Origin: Prinia subflava
Taxonomy: Eukaryota > Chordata > Aves > Passeriformes > Cisticolidae
DNA: 64,000 bases
Direction of reading: 5' to 3'
NCBI RefSeq assembly: GCF_021018805.1
Contig: NC_086247.1
Coordinates: 91,062,140 to 91,126,139 of the forward strand
The notes under the pieces were generated by a model. That model had not been told where the DNA came from and did no database searches. It saw only the letters and a program-made list of their open reading frames with translations. How positions within the stretch are numbered: position 1 is the first letter of the stretch; every line of letters begins with the position of its first letter. Shown one piece after another: positions 46,776 to 59,989 of this stretch. A program made the translations under genes and the position numbers.

Positions 46776-49700
46776 CATGAATAGAGATAAAATCTAGAAA
46801 ATGTGGTATGTTCTAATAATAACAACTTTGCCTGGCCAAAGCAAAGTTCCTTTACTACAGGATGCTTAATTTCACACATGCTTCTGTAATTATTTTCTTG
46901 TCTTGAATCCAATTACTTCACAGTCTTTCAGATGGTTATATATATATTTTCGTCTTGTGCTCTGCCACTGTTCCCGAGAGCACTCTTCATTGCACAATTC
47001 TCTGTATTATTTATTTTGAGCCAGCTTCCAGGATAAAGAATTAGTCCTGGGATTTATTCAGTTTTGACACTGACCAGCTGGATGACTTCTGGCCAAGTCA
47101 CTGCACCTCTTTACCACTGTTTTCCCAGTAGGAATTGTAGGCTAATAACCCTTTCTGAAATCACATGGAGTTCTACAGATGAAACACTGTGTAGTTTACA
47201 GTCCCTGTTTATAGCAATGATTTCACCAGTGTAACAGACTTACATACAGAATTTTCCTTTGTTTTGTTTTTAGCAGATAAAAACTGAAGAGCACTTGTCA
47301 AAGTGCTTATAAACCTACGACAGAACTGGCAGAAACAGACGATCACTGAATGTTTCTGTTCCTCAGTCTGTTTTAAAAAAGGCACAATAGTAACAGAGAC
47401 AAGCTTTTAAATTGAATGTTTGTGACCTATTTGGAACATGTACAATCAATGCAGACTTTGCTCATTGTTTTGAATTTTTTTCTTAATGTGGCCTCTGCAG
47501 GAACAAATACAACACCTATTATGCCTATAACTCTGTGCACCCTTGGCCCAGACAGGCAGGGGTGCTGCTTGAACTGCAGCAGCCCCAGGACATGGCAGGG
47601 AAGAGCTGCCTAAATTTAAAAGCCTCACTGTGACACTTACTTTCCAGTCCAGCCTGAGAGTTCACTTAACTCCACACAGAAGGTCTGTCAAATTAGGAAA
47701 GTTTCCTGTAGTGTCTCTGCCTCTTCAAAAAAGTGCCCAACAGCCAGGTTAAATTGGCTTCCAGTAACTTTCAGGTCCTCAGATTGAGGAGTCTCTAAAG
47801 AGATGCAAGAGCAACAGCCAAGTAATCTGGCGAGAGATTTATCTGTTAATTTTAAAAGATGTTTCCTCTTTTACTCTTTTGCATAATCTTCTCTTAAAAA
47901 AAAGTAAATTAGTACTAAATACATTTTCTTACAGACATAAGCTACTGGAAAGGTTCTTTATAACACACAGAGTCATGATCCTGTAATTGTCTTGTACAAT
48001 AATCAGCATATTTTATCTCTTAAGTTCACTTTTGGAGTTCAACTATGTATCAAAAAAATCCCCCCAAAGGGGGATATTAGTCAGATTACCCCTGGCTTGC
48101 TTTTTCTTTGTAACCTCATCTTTATTTCCTCGTTTACACACGGCATAGTTCAAACATTGCGTGCCTCTTCATGGCAAAGCTTTCCATTCCTGCTCGGAGA
48201 CGGGGCCCTGGCTTTGATACCTGATACACTACACACCAGTGTGAACCTTGATTTACCAATGAGAATCTTAGGGAGTTCAAAATCCTACTAATACAAGTGA
48301 GACTGGATGATCAGGGACTGGGACTGTTGTTTTGGAGCTGCTGGTCAGGGATTTTTGCAGTATTAGAGTCAAGGATTTGTCCATCACTTGAGCCCCAGTA
48401 AACAAAGGCAGAACTCTGCAGTATTATTTTGTTGTTTATTTCAAGTGTATCATTTTGCCAAAGTCAAGTCATGCATCTGTTGATTTTGTAACCAAAGTAT
48501 TGTTGGTTAAATTGTCCTTCTTACTACTTCATAATTGTGGAAGGAAAACATGTTAGTGGATTAGAGTAGTGCATCAGAACATTGAATGTAACTCTCATTT
48601 AAGACACAGGATATGAGAGAGAGGAATCAAACTGGAGTCAGCTGAGGACATATCTTCTACCAGGCACTGAAATTCCTCTAGTAAGATGTTATCCAACCCT
48701 TGAAACCTACTTGGGATATTTCTTCCAGTAGAGCTGCACCTGCAGTGTATGCAGGGTGTGGATATTTTACCACAGTCAAACCATATGCAGCCTGGTTACA
48801 CTTTGTTTTGTTCTTGGCAGCACTGAAGGAGAATGATTTCGTGAATTTCTTTCATGTATATGTTTGTAAAAGGCACAGTACTGGATGTTCAACATCACTA
48901 AAGAGCCAAAATAAATATACTGTGGTAATGACCTTCAGGATGTGGAAGAGAATGTTCTATCACTTAATGATAAGTAAATAAATAGACTAGCAATTCTGGC
49001 CTCATTAATTAGACAATGCCATTCACTTCAATACAGTAGTAGACACCTGGCTCCTTCTTACCATGCCTTTAAAGTTCTATCGTTAAGAACTGGATTTGTA
49101 CAGTCCTTTCTTCTCACTTAAAAATTGAATATAACTGAGGCTTATTCATTCTTATATAGGCTCAGAAACTATACAAGATTTTTATAAAATACACAGCTAA
49201 TTCTAGTGGTACAAAGCCCTTACTCTTCTTCCCCACCTTCCCCTGACTTTAGGACCCATATTAAAAGCAAGCAGAGTTATCTTTCTAGTAGTGTTGATGC
49301 CCATCTTCATGACACCCCTTTAAAAGATGTTGCTGGATATGGAATCATCAGCATTCATTTCTTCGGAAATGCAGAGCACCCTCTGTTTCCAGGGCCAGAA
49401 AGCACAAGCTCAGATAACCATCACTTGGTACTTCTCGCCGGCCAGTTTTTCACTGCTGCTTTCACTCACATTTGTCACTGGCATTTCACTAACAGGAGTG
49501 GTCAGGTTCTTGTTACAGCAGGGGGGTGCCCTAAACTTTTCCTGCCCTGTTGCTCCGACGATGTTTGCTGGGTTTGTTTTCCGGTTCACAATAATCCTGC
49601 CTCAGCCAATACCGAGCTGTAAGCACATACCTGATCAAGGAACATTTAAAAGATTTGTGTGGCTGAATTTATATTCTCTGTGAGTAGACATGGTTAAAAT

Positions 49701-51177
49701 ACTTCCTTTTCCTGCATTTTTCACTGTGATTCAACATTCCTGTACACAAGACTGTGCCACTTTATGGATTGTGCTTCCATTTAAGTTGACAGAGAACTTG
49801 TATTAAAAGTTTGAAAGAAGTTGCTGCCTTCTCTGCTATTAATAGTATTGCTGCTTTATATAACTTCATGATTCCCATACAGTGGATAAATTATAACAGA
49901 CAAATAAGCATCTCTGCCCACAAGGAACTTCTGCATAAAAAGAGCTTAAAAGATACACAGCAGGAAATTCAGTGGAGAAAACAGACTGAGGTTTGGAGGG
50001 CAGATAGAAATTGCTGCAAAGATGTAGCAAGTCTGCAAAAGGTCAAATCTTGTTCTATTGAAGAGGGACAGTCACTAGAATTAGGGCCAGCATTAATGTC
50101 TCATTATATATATAGAAATTCCTGGGTGAGCAGTGAAAATTGAGACATCAGGAAGAGAGAAGAAGAGGCTATTTTTCTTATAAAGTGTTTAATTTTCCTA
50201 GTGTATTTCCTCTTGGCCAAGCTTTGTCTCACCTCTTCCTATTTGCCAAGCATGACATGTCACTGAGTCACATCTCACTTCAGCTGCACTGCATCTTCAG
50301 CAGCTTTTGTCCCACCTCCTCAGCATTTTTGCCAGTGCTACCTCCCGTTCTCCTTGCTCAGACACAAAGGTCGGGCAGGACGGAGGTACAGTGAGCTTGC
50401 CCATACCCACTGCCACCCTTGCTGGGCCACCTCTGTGCCGGGCTGGGCTACAGCACAGCCTGGCTTTGTGGTGATCAGGGTGCTGGGCAGCACCAAACAG
50501 CTCCTGTGGGATCCACAGGGGCCAGGTAAAGACCCTTGTGCTGAATTGCATCAAATGAAGAGTTTCATGCTGCAGGCAGAGGATTCGGACAGGAAAAGCA
50601 TGGTTTAAACAATAACGCTGTCTCCAGAAGCCAAGTATGTACTACAGGAAATCACTAAGAGCAAACACCTCTCCCTCTTCCCCCAAATTATACTATTTAA
50701 AAGGGCATAGATTATCATACAATGAGTTTAATGTAAATATCTCATGCCTGTAAAAATATCATAAGACATTATAAAGGTTTCAAAGTCAAGCATCCATAAT
50801 AATTAGAAATATGATAATTTGGATGAGGCTTTGCAGCTTTAATTCTTTCTGAGTGCACTTGCATCCTGGTAGTCCTAATTTGTATGATCACATACAATTT
50901 TTTAAGAACACAGAATGCTTGATTAAGCTGGAACTGGTTCATATGTTTTTGTCAAATGTGCTGGAATGGGAGGGATGTCTCCAGGCCCCTTTCTTTCCCC
51001 ATTAAATGCTGACACAGCTGAGGTGAGAAGTTGGATGAGAGGCTCAATGTACTGGTCAGTGAAGTGATTCATGCTTCTGGTACTGACACAGAGCACTCTT
51101 ACTGGGAGTACTACATTTGTTGCCAGTAAACTTCACCAACAGCTGATCCATGACCGGTGCAAGCCTTGCACAGAAAG

Positions 51178-51217
51178 AAACTGTAGTGCTTGAAAGAAAC
51201 TTGTAGTGCTTGAAACT
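51178..51217. repeat. 20 bp tandem duplication
   Basis: GAAACTGTAGTGCTTGAAA is repeated as GAAACTTGTAGTGCTTGAAA. Confidence 0.85.
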
Positions 51218-51749
51218 GCTGGTGCACTCCCAAAGTGTGTCACTCAGTGGCTAAGAGGCCTGGGTGGCACAGAAACCTTATGGCAATCAAAAACTGAAAC
51301 ACATCTCTTTATGCACCAGTTTGTACCTTTCTGCAGTATGGCAACAACTTCTAAAAAGGTATTTTCAGGTTCTTCATTTTAGCATGGACCCTAAGGTTGT
51401 TGCAAACAAGAAAAAATCTAAGTTAATTAACCCACGGATATGATTGTCATATGGGATTTGCCTCACTCTCACTAATGGCTGGCTCTCCAATACAGCTTCC
51501 TGCTATTGGTTAGTGTTGCAGGGACCGACCTTCTCTACAGCGTTGGGCCTCCCATGGATTGCACCCTTGGAAGGGTGAGTTCAGAGCAGGGGTGAATGCT
51601 ATGGGTGATGTGAATGTAATACAGCACTCCAGGACACTCGCGAGTTGCTACAACTGTGCTCTCACCAAGCCCAGCAGCTGAGTGCAAGGTACTGCACAAA
51701 AGGAGGTCTTTGCATTCACAGAGTTTACTCAAAGTTGCCTGGCACATCA

Positions 51750-51840
51750 ACAAGGTAACATATTCACCAGAAGAAATAGGGACTCTCTAGCACAAGGGTA
51801 CAATATATTCACTAGAAGAAACAAGGACTCTCTAACAAGC
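51750..51840. repeat. 45 bp tandem duplication
   Basis: Two adjacent diverged copies share ATTCACCAGAAGAAA or ATTCACTAGAAGAAA, then GGACTCTCTA. The offset is 45 bases. Confidence 0.85.
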
Positions 51841-53114
51841 AAGTTTATCCTAGAACAGACCATTAAAATTATGTAAACCACTTGTTTATCAAAAAGTTCC
51901 TTTAATTACCAAGAAGAAGCCAAAAGTGACAAATTCATGACAACACTGAATTGTTATTTTACTGAAAACTTTATGTTTTAAAATAAATTCTTTTCTACCA
52001 CAAGACTTAGCTTATTAAGACCCAGGAGCACAGACAGCATTTGCCTAACAGCAAGCTTTATTATGCATTCATTACCTTAAGAAAAAGAAAAGTGAAACTG
52101 CAGTTAGCATATACAACAGAGAGCTTTTTGAGATGAAAAGGATTCACACTCCACACTTTTCCTCAGCCTTTCTCAAAACATACCAAATATATTAAATGTG
52201 AGGGGACCTATATATACAGATCACTGTTTGTTTCTCTACAAAGCTGTAATACTGAAAAGAACACTGTCAGGTCAAATGAAGGGTTGCTGATATTTATTAT
52301 TTCATTGCAAATTCTTCAAAGCTTTTTTGTTCTGGGGTCAAAGTCAAGAGACTGCAGTAAGAATCCTACCTTTTATATTTTTAAGCAAATTTTTAATTTT
52401 TCTGTACCACAAAGCTTGTACATATGAAAAGAAAATCTCCTAAAAACTCATAAAACAGATGGCAAATAACCAACCACCTACCTATCTTCTCTAAATGTCT
52501 TATTTTTAAGAAAATGGGCTTTTAAGACAACTCCATTTGTGGGTGGGCATTGACTCATGAGTTTTGAACACTCACTGTGGCAGTGTAAATCTGGATCAAA
52601 ACTTAAAAAAGAAGTTGAAAAAAAAATTTAAAGCAACAGATGTGCTTGTATTCCATTTAATTTTCAGACTATCCAAATTAAATACGTATTTTCAAACCAC
52701 TCAAGCATTCCCTGGCATTGCTGCTTGTCAAAACACAAGAGAAACCTGTTAGTATCACAGTCACAGGAGGTTTATTAAAGAGTTTAAGCAAGTGCCTGCC
52801 AGGAATGCTCATGGCATAGCAGGTCCAGCCATGGAGGCAAGAGGAGTCAGATCATCCCTCAGATTTTCTCAGCTTTTCGATTCCTGAAGTGGGCAGTGCC
52901 ATGCAGCTGTGACAAATCAGTGATGATACTGTGATTTTTATATACTGAAGATTTTTATATCATATTCTATAATATCCTCACATAGATAAATTCTCAAGGT
53001 AAGATAAAAGAAGCTGTCAAGTAGATAAGATTTAGTAATTTTCAAGCTGATTAAACAATATTGTTGATGACAGAGGTTAGCATAGGTCTGGCTTGGCAAA
53101 CAACAGTAATTGCT

Positions 53115-53142
53115 GATCATCATCATCATCATCATCATCATA
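53115..53142. repeat. (ATC)n microsatellite
   Basis: About nine ATC units followed by TAATAATA. Confidence 0.95.
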
Positions 53143-53510
53143 ATAATATGTACTAGAACAGGAAGCTACTCTTCCTCCAAGCTTCTGAGCATATACACTG
53201 CAATCATGACAGCATACATAATGGCAAGTTAATCTTAAAAACAATCACCTGCAAAATCATGACCTTGTTTGAAATATTTTAATTGCTCTGTCATGCAAGT
53301 ACTCTCCAAGGTTACTCTGACTGAACAAAGTCAGAAAAATACTTTGCATTTTGTCAGATAATGTGCTTTATAGACACATTTTTATACTTCTGAAATAAAG
53401 GGAGGCAACTGTCTGTACATCCTACAGGCTTCTTCTATATTTAACATATTCCATAAATCATAACAAAGGGATTGGTCATGTACAATGAAATGCGACAATC
53501 CAAGAAGGGC

Positions 53511-53554
53511 AGCAGATATTCAGGATTTCAGATTTCAGCAGATATTCAGGATTC
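53511..53554. repeat. 26 bp tandem duplication
   Basis: AGCAGATATTCAGGATT occurs at 53511 and again at 53537. Confidence 0.88.
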
Positions 53555-56500
53555 AATGCTAACTTGTTTGCCTGGAACAGATGTGAAAGAGACAAACTAC
53601 AGATTGGTAGGAGTGAGAGCAGCTACAATAGCTGAAGATTATTAGAACGCTGTGTTTTCACCTGACAATTTCACATCACTGAAGTCCATTTAAAATCTAC
53701 TTTTGCCACTAAATTAACATGTGGAGAATTTAAATTTGTATGTGTGACAGATGCAGAAGGAAAAAAATAGCTTCTCGTATGTAAGCATCTCTTTTACTGA
53801 AGAGCCAAGTCAGCTAAAGAGAAAAGCAAGACAAAACTCTATCTGTGTGCAGTTCCTGGAACCTTACTCATCTCACTTCCTGATTCTTCTTTTTGACCTC
53901 CTTTCCCTTAGGGCCCTCCCACCTCTATAAACACCATAACAATAATTATCGCGTCAGTGGAGACTTAAACATTCTCGACGTCCTAACATCTAACAAGTAC
54001 AGGACATTTCACAAAGGCCTAGCCTGGCTTTCAAGAAGTGGGTCAGCTTGACACATCCCATGTGTTTCTGAAAGCCTGCAGTCTTTGAGCTTGCTCATCT
54101 ATGGTAATGGGCACCCTACCAATGCACAGGCTGGAAACAAAACACTGCCTGGTTTGCCAGGGGAACTTCAACTTGTTTACCGAAAGCGCATAACTCTTCA
54201 ATTTCCATCCTAAACATCATAGAGAGGATGTCTTATGGTGCCTGGTCACATAGCAGTTTCCAAACTCAGCAGTTTTGGGACCCACCTGCCCCCCTTAGCA
54301 CAAAGGGTGCTGGAATTCCTCCAGCTGCATGCAGGAGTCAGGCTGCTGATGTGCCCAGCCAGGGTAAGACAAAAGGGAGCGCAGAGTGTTTCCATCCATT
54401 AGTCCAAGAAGGCTGTGTGGTGAGCTCTTCACTTCTTTCATTAAATCTCCTCCTGTCCTTCAGCCTCACTTCACTTGGTTGCATACCACAACAGGATTTT
54501 TTTAGTTGTGGTTGATCTGGCCAAACAAACTCTTTTCCCATAGAGATTCTGGCCACTGTGGAGTTTTTTTAGTCACTCTTCAATAGTTTTTCTTATATTT
54601 CAACATTTAAATCATGCCAACTTGCTTCCACCCTCGGCAGAAATTCATGATGACTCAGAAATGGATCTTGTCCTGCTAGCTGAGAATCACTTGTCTAATA
54701 GTGCTATGGTTTGATATCTGTTTTCACAAAGGGAATAAGCCAGTGTGTCTCATCATATTTTCTATCCTGCCCCCACATAAATTTGTGTTGTGAATAAAAA
54801 ACATTCTATTCAGCTTGGAGGGTATTTTATTTGTGTGCACATTTTGACATTTTAGTTAGAGTACGATGCTTGTACAGTAACCCAGGCAGCAGAGACTATA
54901 AAATTGTCTATTTATGATCTATTCCAGTGAACAGATTTTCAGTTCTCCTTAAACTGACTTTTAATATTAAGTAAAAAAATCCACAACTATATGTACCAGA
55001 AAATGATCCAAAATAATTGTTCTTCAGTGTGGAAAGAGGATATGGCAAAGGAATATGAATGGTTACTTTGGAAGAAAAGCAGGAAGTTAGCTACAAATAC
55101 TCTAAACTCATTAACAAAATGCAAAGGAATAATAAAAGAAAAATTGGACTGCAGAGATTAAATTTGGTGAGATTTTATATAAAGAGTGAATCATACTTCT
55201 ATAAAACTTGGTGTGCCTGTAGATCACAGTGCTCATGTACAGACCAGAAAGGTAAGAACAGAATAAAGAGAACAAGCCTGATCCTACTGTGTATGCATGC
55301 TGATGTTCAAGTACCAAAACTAAATAAATGTTGATACGTCTCCATCTATATCTCTCCCTATATACTGTGTAGATATATAAATACCACAACTGAAGCATTG
55401 GCAAACAAGTGAGATTTCTAATCACTTTTGCCCTAAGATAGCACAGGCATAGTTGAGTCATACAACAGAATTATTTCTATTAGTGGATTGCTCAGCTTTA
55501 TCAAAGCAGAAGCACCATGAGCAGCAATATAGTAATAGTGTAAATTGCAAATGGATTACCATTTGATTCAGCAAAGTTAATAGGTGATGATGGCCTATAA
55601 TTCATATGTGATTCATTTTGGCAAGTCTTCCATTTGTCAGTTCATCAAGCCTATCCTATACATAAGCAATTAAATCAGCAGGGCTAAAAAAGGGTCCAAA
55701 AAGAAAAGGGCTCGGGTAGTTTAAAGACATCTATCCATCATACTGTTGAAATATCATTGCCTACTTCTCAGTGGTTTTCTTTTCCTGCTAGGACCAGTAA
55801 ATCAGCTCGGTAGGCACAACAATAAATAAAACACTGCTGATTTCCAAGCAGCTTCTAGAAGCAGGAAAATTAATTCCAAAACAGTTACAAAGAAACTATG
55901 TACTGGAAAAGCTTAACTGGGAGGAATACTAAACAAAGAACAGCAAACAGTTACCATCACTACAAACGGGAGATATTAAATTTCAGAGAAGTGGCTGGAA
56001 ATGTGTCAGGCTGGCAGCCGCAGCACAAGCACTAAATTCATGTGCAACTAGGAGGCTTGGTCCTACAGCAGGGACAAAGGACACATACAGAAATAGACTC
56101 CCAAGGAGAATCGTGCCTCTGTTTCTTGATGACAGCCAGAATGCTATCAGCATCACTGGCACAGATGGCCATAGCCCACTTACTCACTCTTAATGAAAAC
56201 ACAGAGAGCAGCCAACACAGGATCCAGGAGCTAAATTAACCTCTGCAACATCGAGGCCCTGCACAAAGCTCTGTTGTGAGAAGAAGATGAGTTTGTGCCA
56301 TCAGGACAGCTTAATTCTTACTGATGCTGCCTGAAGGCTCTCAGTCGGGGCTGCTCTCCACTCTCCTCTGGCTCTGGATTCCCCAAGGAGAGCGATGGTG
56401 AGCTGATGCCCACAGCACATCTGCCCGGAGGATATGGCTCCTGGACTGAGGGAGTGATCACCTCCTCTCACTTTAAAACACATGTTCCACACGTTGACTC

Positions 56501-58265
56501 CCTGTTGATAGGCTCAACAAGAGGTCAAACAAATACCCTCAGTGCCTGGAATGCTTTGATTACATTTTCTTTGGTTGAAATGGTCCCTTAAAGTAAACAT
56601 AAATGAAAACCAAGCTTACAGAAGAGAATGTTTGCATCTGAATGTCGAAATTAGGCCTAACAAAAGGGGGGCATTGCTTTCTGCAAAGCTAAATAATCTC
56701 TAGCTGATCCATCCACTGAAATTCTTTAAAAACGTCAAAAAAAAAGAAAAAAAAAACCACCCCCAAAAAACAAAGAGATTTTGGTGGACTAGTCAATGTT
56801 TTACAGTGTTTCAAAAGGCCTTTGATTAACTCTCTAAGCCAGAGAGGACTCAAGCAGCTAAATAATCACTGGGCAAAAAGAAAAGTACAATCATGGTTCA
56901 AAATCTGGAGATGGAAAACAAAGAACAGAATTGAACTGCGAGTTTCTGCGATGGTGGAAGGTTAACGCCAGCCAGCTTCGGGGCTCTGCAGCAAGTCTCA
57001 TATTGCTGCTGTATTTACCACTGATCTAGAAAGAGGGCTGTATTGTGAGATGGCAACATTTGCAGCTGTCATAATTATTTCAGCAAAGCAAGACAAGAGG
57101 GGACTGTGATGATGAGGAAGTGCTAACGAAACAGAATGCACCATGTAATAGTGAATTAAATTCAATACTGAAAATGCAAAACAACACATTACAGAGGGAC
57201 ATGAGTACTGCTTCTAAATCTGACAAGCTCCCATTCATTTATACTAAACTGGAAAGTAGAAACCGCTGTTATATAAATATCAATTCCTATCTCTAATCCT
57301 CACAAAGCTGTAGTCAGAAAACAAGTTAGTAGAACACAGGAGGAATAAGTAACATACTGGTTAACACCAAGTATTAGAATACCTTTACAAAACCTCTGGC
57401 ATCATGCGCAATCTATCCTCACTCAGAAAAAGTGATGTGAATGTGTTTGTCTAGGGGCATAATTTGGAGAAAAGACTTTCATAAAAAGCAATGCTTTGTT
57501 ACACTAGGATTATTTATCCTTGGAAGATGGCAAAAGATGTGATAAAAGCAACCAGAGCAGCAAAGCAGGGAATAATGTCAAGAAGGAAGTGCAGAAACAC
57601 CTGCTCTCCTGTCTTACTGTTCAAGAAACATGAATCTGATGATGGCACCCTCAAAGGATGACATGAAGCATTTTGGCACAAATGCTAGAAGTGAGACACA
57701 ACTGAGGAAGTAGATATGGCAGAAAATTTATTGACAATCACAAAAGAGTTAAGACACATCTATGCTTATGAACACAACAAATGTATCTCCCAATGTTTAT
57801 AGTGAGCCAAATACTGTGTTTTTAATAAAAATGTAAACAACTAAGCTTCACAGTTTACGACATCATCTAGATATTAGAAAGCAAATTTATATATAGTGGG
57901 AGATAGCTTAGAGTGCCAGGGTAATTGACCCTGAGGCATGGTTCAGCTTGTATTTCAACATCCATCCTAGGCACTTCTATTGTTGTACAGTTTGCAGCTC
58001 CTCCTGATAGGGTATTTTTAGATAACTGCATTTTGTCCAGCCCTAAATGCTATTAGACATCACAAAGCAGTCACATGTGACAGGATATTTTGGTAACTAT
58101 TGGTGAGAAATGTTTAGCTTCATACAAGCCTTGGTCACACCTGCATTACCTCACACACCATTTCACACAGATGAAGCATAATTAACCTCCTCTATTTCCT
58201 GCTTCTGTGCCTATACGCCAATATGCTGGCAGCTGGAAAAGGCTTTGTGAAGTCATCAACATTTC

Positions 58266-58760
58266 AGAATCACAGAATTGTTAGAGCTGGAAGAGATCAT
58301 CCAGTCTAACTTTGTTGCCAAGGCAGGGTCAACTAGAGCAGGTGACAGGAACACATCCATGTGCATTTGGAATGTCTCCAAAGAGGGAGAGTTCACAACT
58401 TCCCCGGGCAACCTGTTCAGTGCTCTGCCACCCTCAGTGTAAACTTCTTCATGTTCAGGTGAAACTTCTGTTTTAATTTATAGCCATTTCTCCTCATCCT
58501 GTTGCTGGGCACCACTGAAAAGGGTCAGGTACCATGCTCTTGACACCCACCTTTGAGATATTTATGTGCATTAATGATATGCCCTCTCAGTCTTCTACTC
58601 TCCAGAGTAAACAGGTCCAGCTCCCTCAGCTTCTCCTCATAAGAGATGCTCCAGACCCTTCATCGTCTTTGTGGCCTCTGCTGAACCCTCTCCCGAAGCT
58701 CCTTGTTTTTCTTGTACTGAGCAGCCCAGAACAGGACAGAGGTTCTAGACTTGCCAGTGA
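58266..58760 (-). mobile_element. CR1 LINE, 3'-end fragment, minus orientation
   Basis: It starts with the reversed CR1 terminus (CAGAATCACAGAATTGTTAG), then AGAGATCATCCAGTC, TCTTCATGTTCAGGTG, CATTTCTCCTCATCCTGT and the AGCAGCCCAGAACAGGACAG run near 58720. It is 5'-truncated. Its divergence differs from the other copies, suggesting a different CR1 subfamily. Confidence 0.9.
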
Positions 58761-59367
58761 CATTCACTTCCTTTTCTAAAGTTTTCCAAGGCAAGCTTGC
58801 CAATCTGTAAACCATTTCTTTTTCACTACTGCCATGTGAATATATTAGTGCAGGCAACCACTTAATAATCAACAACATTGAGCACAAACAAAACCAACCC
58901 GCAACACACAAACCAAAGAAGGAAAACAGGTCCTGAACAAAACCCCCTCAGAAACACTGCACTGCTCCTCCTGTCCTCCTGAGCTGAGGCATTCCCAAGC
59001 TTTCCCACCTCTGGGAAATGCTCTCAGCGGCATTTCTCCTTACCAGCTATAGTGCTGGACACAAGGTGTGGGCAGCAGAGTTGCATTGTTCCTGTCAGGA
59101 GGCATGGCCTCCCTGGTGCCACACACCAGCTTGTCTCCATCTGTTTTCCCCACCCACCATCCCCAATGGCAGCAGAGCCCGCTGCAATGCTGCCTTCGCC
59201 TTCCTCTCCAACTCAACATCATGACCCAAACCTGAAGGCAGGGTAACCGAGGTTCTTGCTAATGGATCACTCGGAGTGAACTAGAGGGAAATGACACTGA
59301 GTGACTGGTGTTTACATATATATATGTGTGTGTATGTACATAGATATATAGAAGTGTGTGTATGTAC

Positions 59368-59398
<31 letters not shown>

Positions 59399-59738
59399 TG
59401 CATAGTTTACGTTCTTTTACAAGAGCTGCAGTTTGATCCCGCACTGCTTGTGGGTCATGCCAACCACTATGAGCCCAGGGCATACCAGGAGGAAAAAGGG
59501 TCAGCGCTATGACTGCTCAGTTTCATCAGGAGGGGACAATCCCCGATGGACTCACGCCAGATAGTCAATCCTTTTGAATCAGTCTTTAACACGCTGAGGG
59601 TCTTTCTCCTCATTACCCCTCTCAGGGTCAGGTTGATTTTGTCCCAGAGAAAATATTCCAACAAGTCCGGGTTACACCAGAAAACTTTTCAACAAGTCTG
59701 ATGTGCCCAGGTCAACACCAAGAGGAGAATTATCATCG
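58761..59738. other. Intergenic DNA upstream of RANBP9, no gene recognised
   Basis: Contains the GT microsatellite near 59318-59402 and otherwise unassigned sequence. Confidence 0.55.
59318..59402. repeat. (GT)n microsatellite
   Basis: An uninterrupted GT core at about 59369-59395 is flanked by TATG/TACG variants. Confidence 0.93.
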
Positions 59739-59739
59739 C

Positions 59740-59940
59740 AGTGTCATGACTGCAATGTCAGTGACAGGACTCGAGGAAACAGCATGAAGCCGTGTCAGGG
59801 GAGTTTTAGGGCAGAGATCAGGAAAATGGTCTTCACCCAGAGGGTGGTTGGGCACTGGAACAGGCTCCCCATGGAAGTGGTCATAGCACCAAGACATTTG
59901 GACAAAGCTCTCCAGCGGCATATTCTGATTCTATGACAGT
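59740..59940 (+). mobile_element. CR1 LINE, 3'-end fragment, next to the RANBP9 CpG island
   Basis: Readable CR1 landmarks are AGAGATCAGGAAAATGGTCT, TCACCCAGAGGGTGGTTGGG, CACTGGAACAGGCTCCCCAT and the terminal TGATTCTATGACAG. The copy ends within about 50 bases of the CpG-dense promoter region. Confidence 0.9.
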
Positions 59941-59989
59941 TTCATAACGAGGGGTCAGTCACCATTTGGCCGGCCCTCGGCAGCAACAC

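Larger units (their letters stand above)
46776..58264. other. Intergenic DNA, no gene recognised
   Basis: About 11.5 kb without a supportable gene or clear interspersed repeat. Small tandem duplications occur at 51178-51217, 51750-51840 and 53511-53554, an ATC microsatellite at 53115-53142, and an A-rich tract at 56738-56770. Distal regulatory elements could be present but cannot be recognised without comparison. Confidence 0.55.

Noticed and set aside
46528..46912. Arg/Glu-rich and Ser/Leu-rich proteins on both strands
   Set aside because: They are translations of the GAGAA microsatellite.
52741..52900. Possible second LTR, from a GGTTTATTAAAG reversed poly(A)-like signal
   Set aside because: No TG...CA termini, no flanking duplication and no promoter-like upstream part were found.
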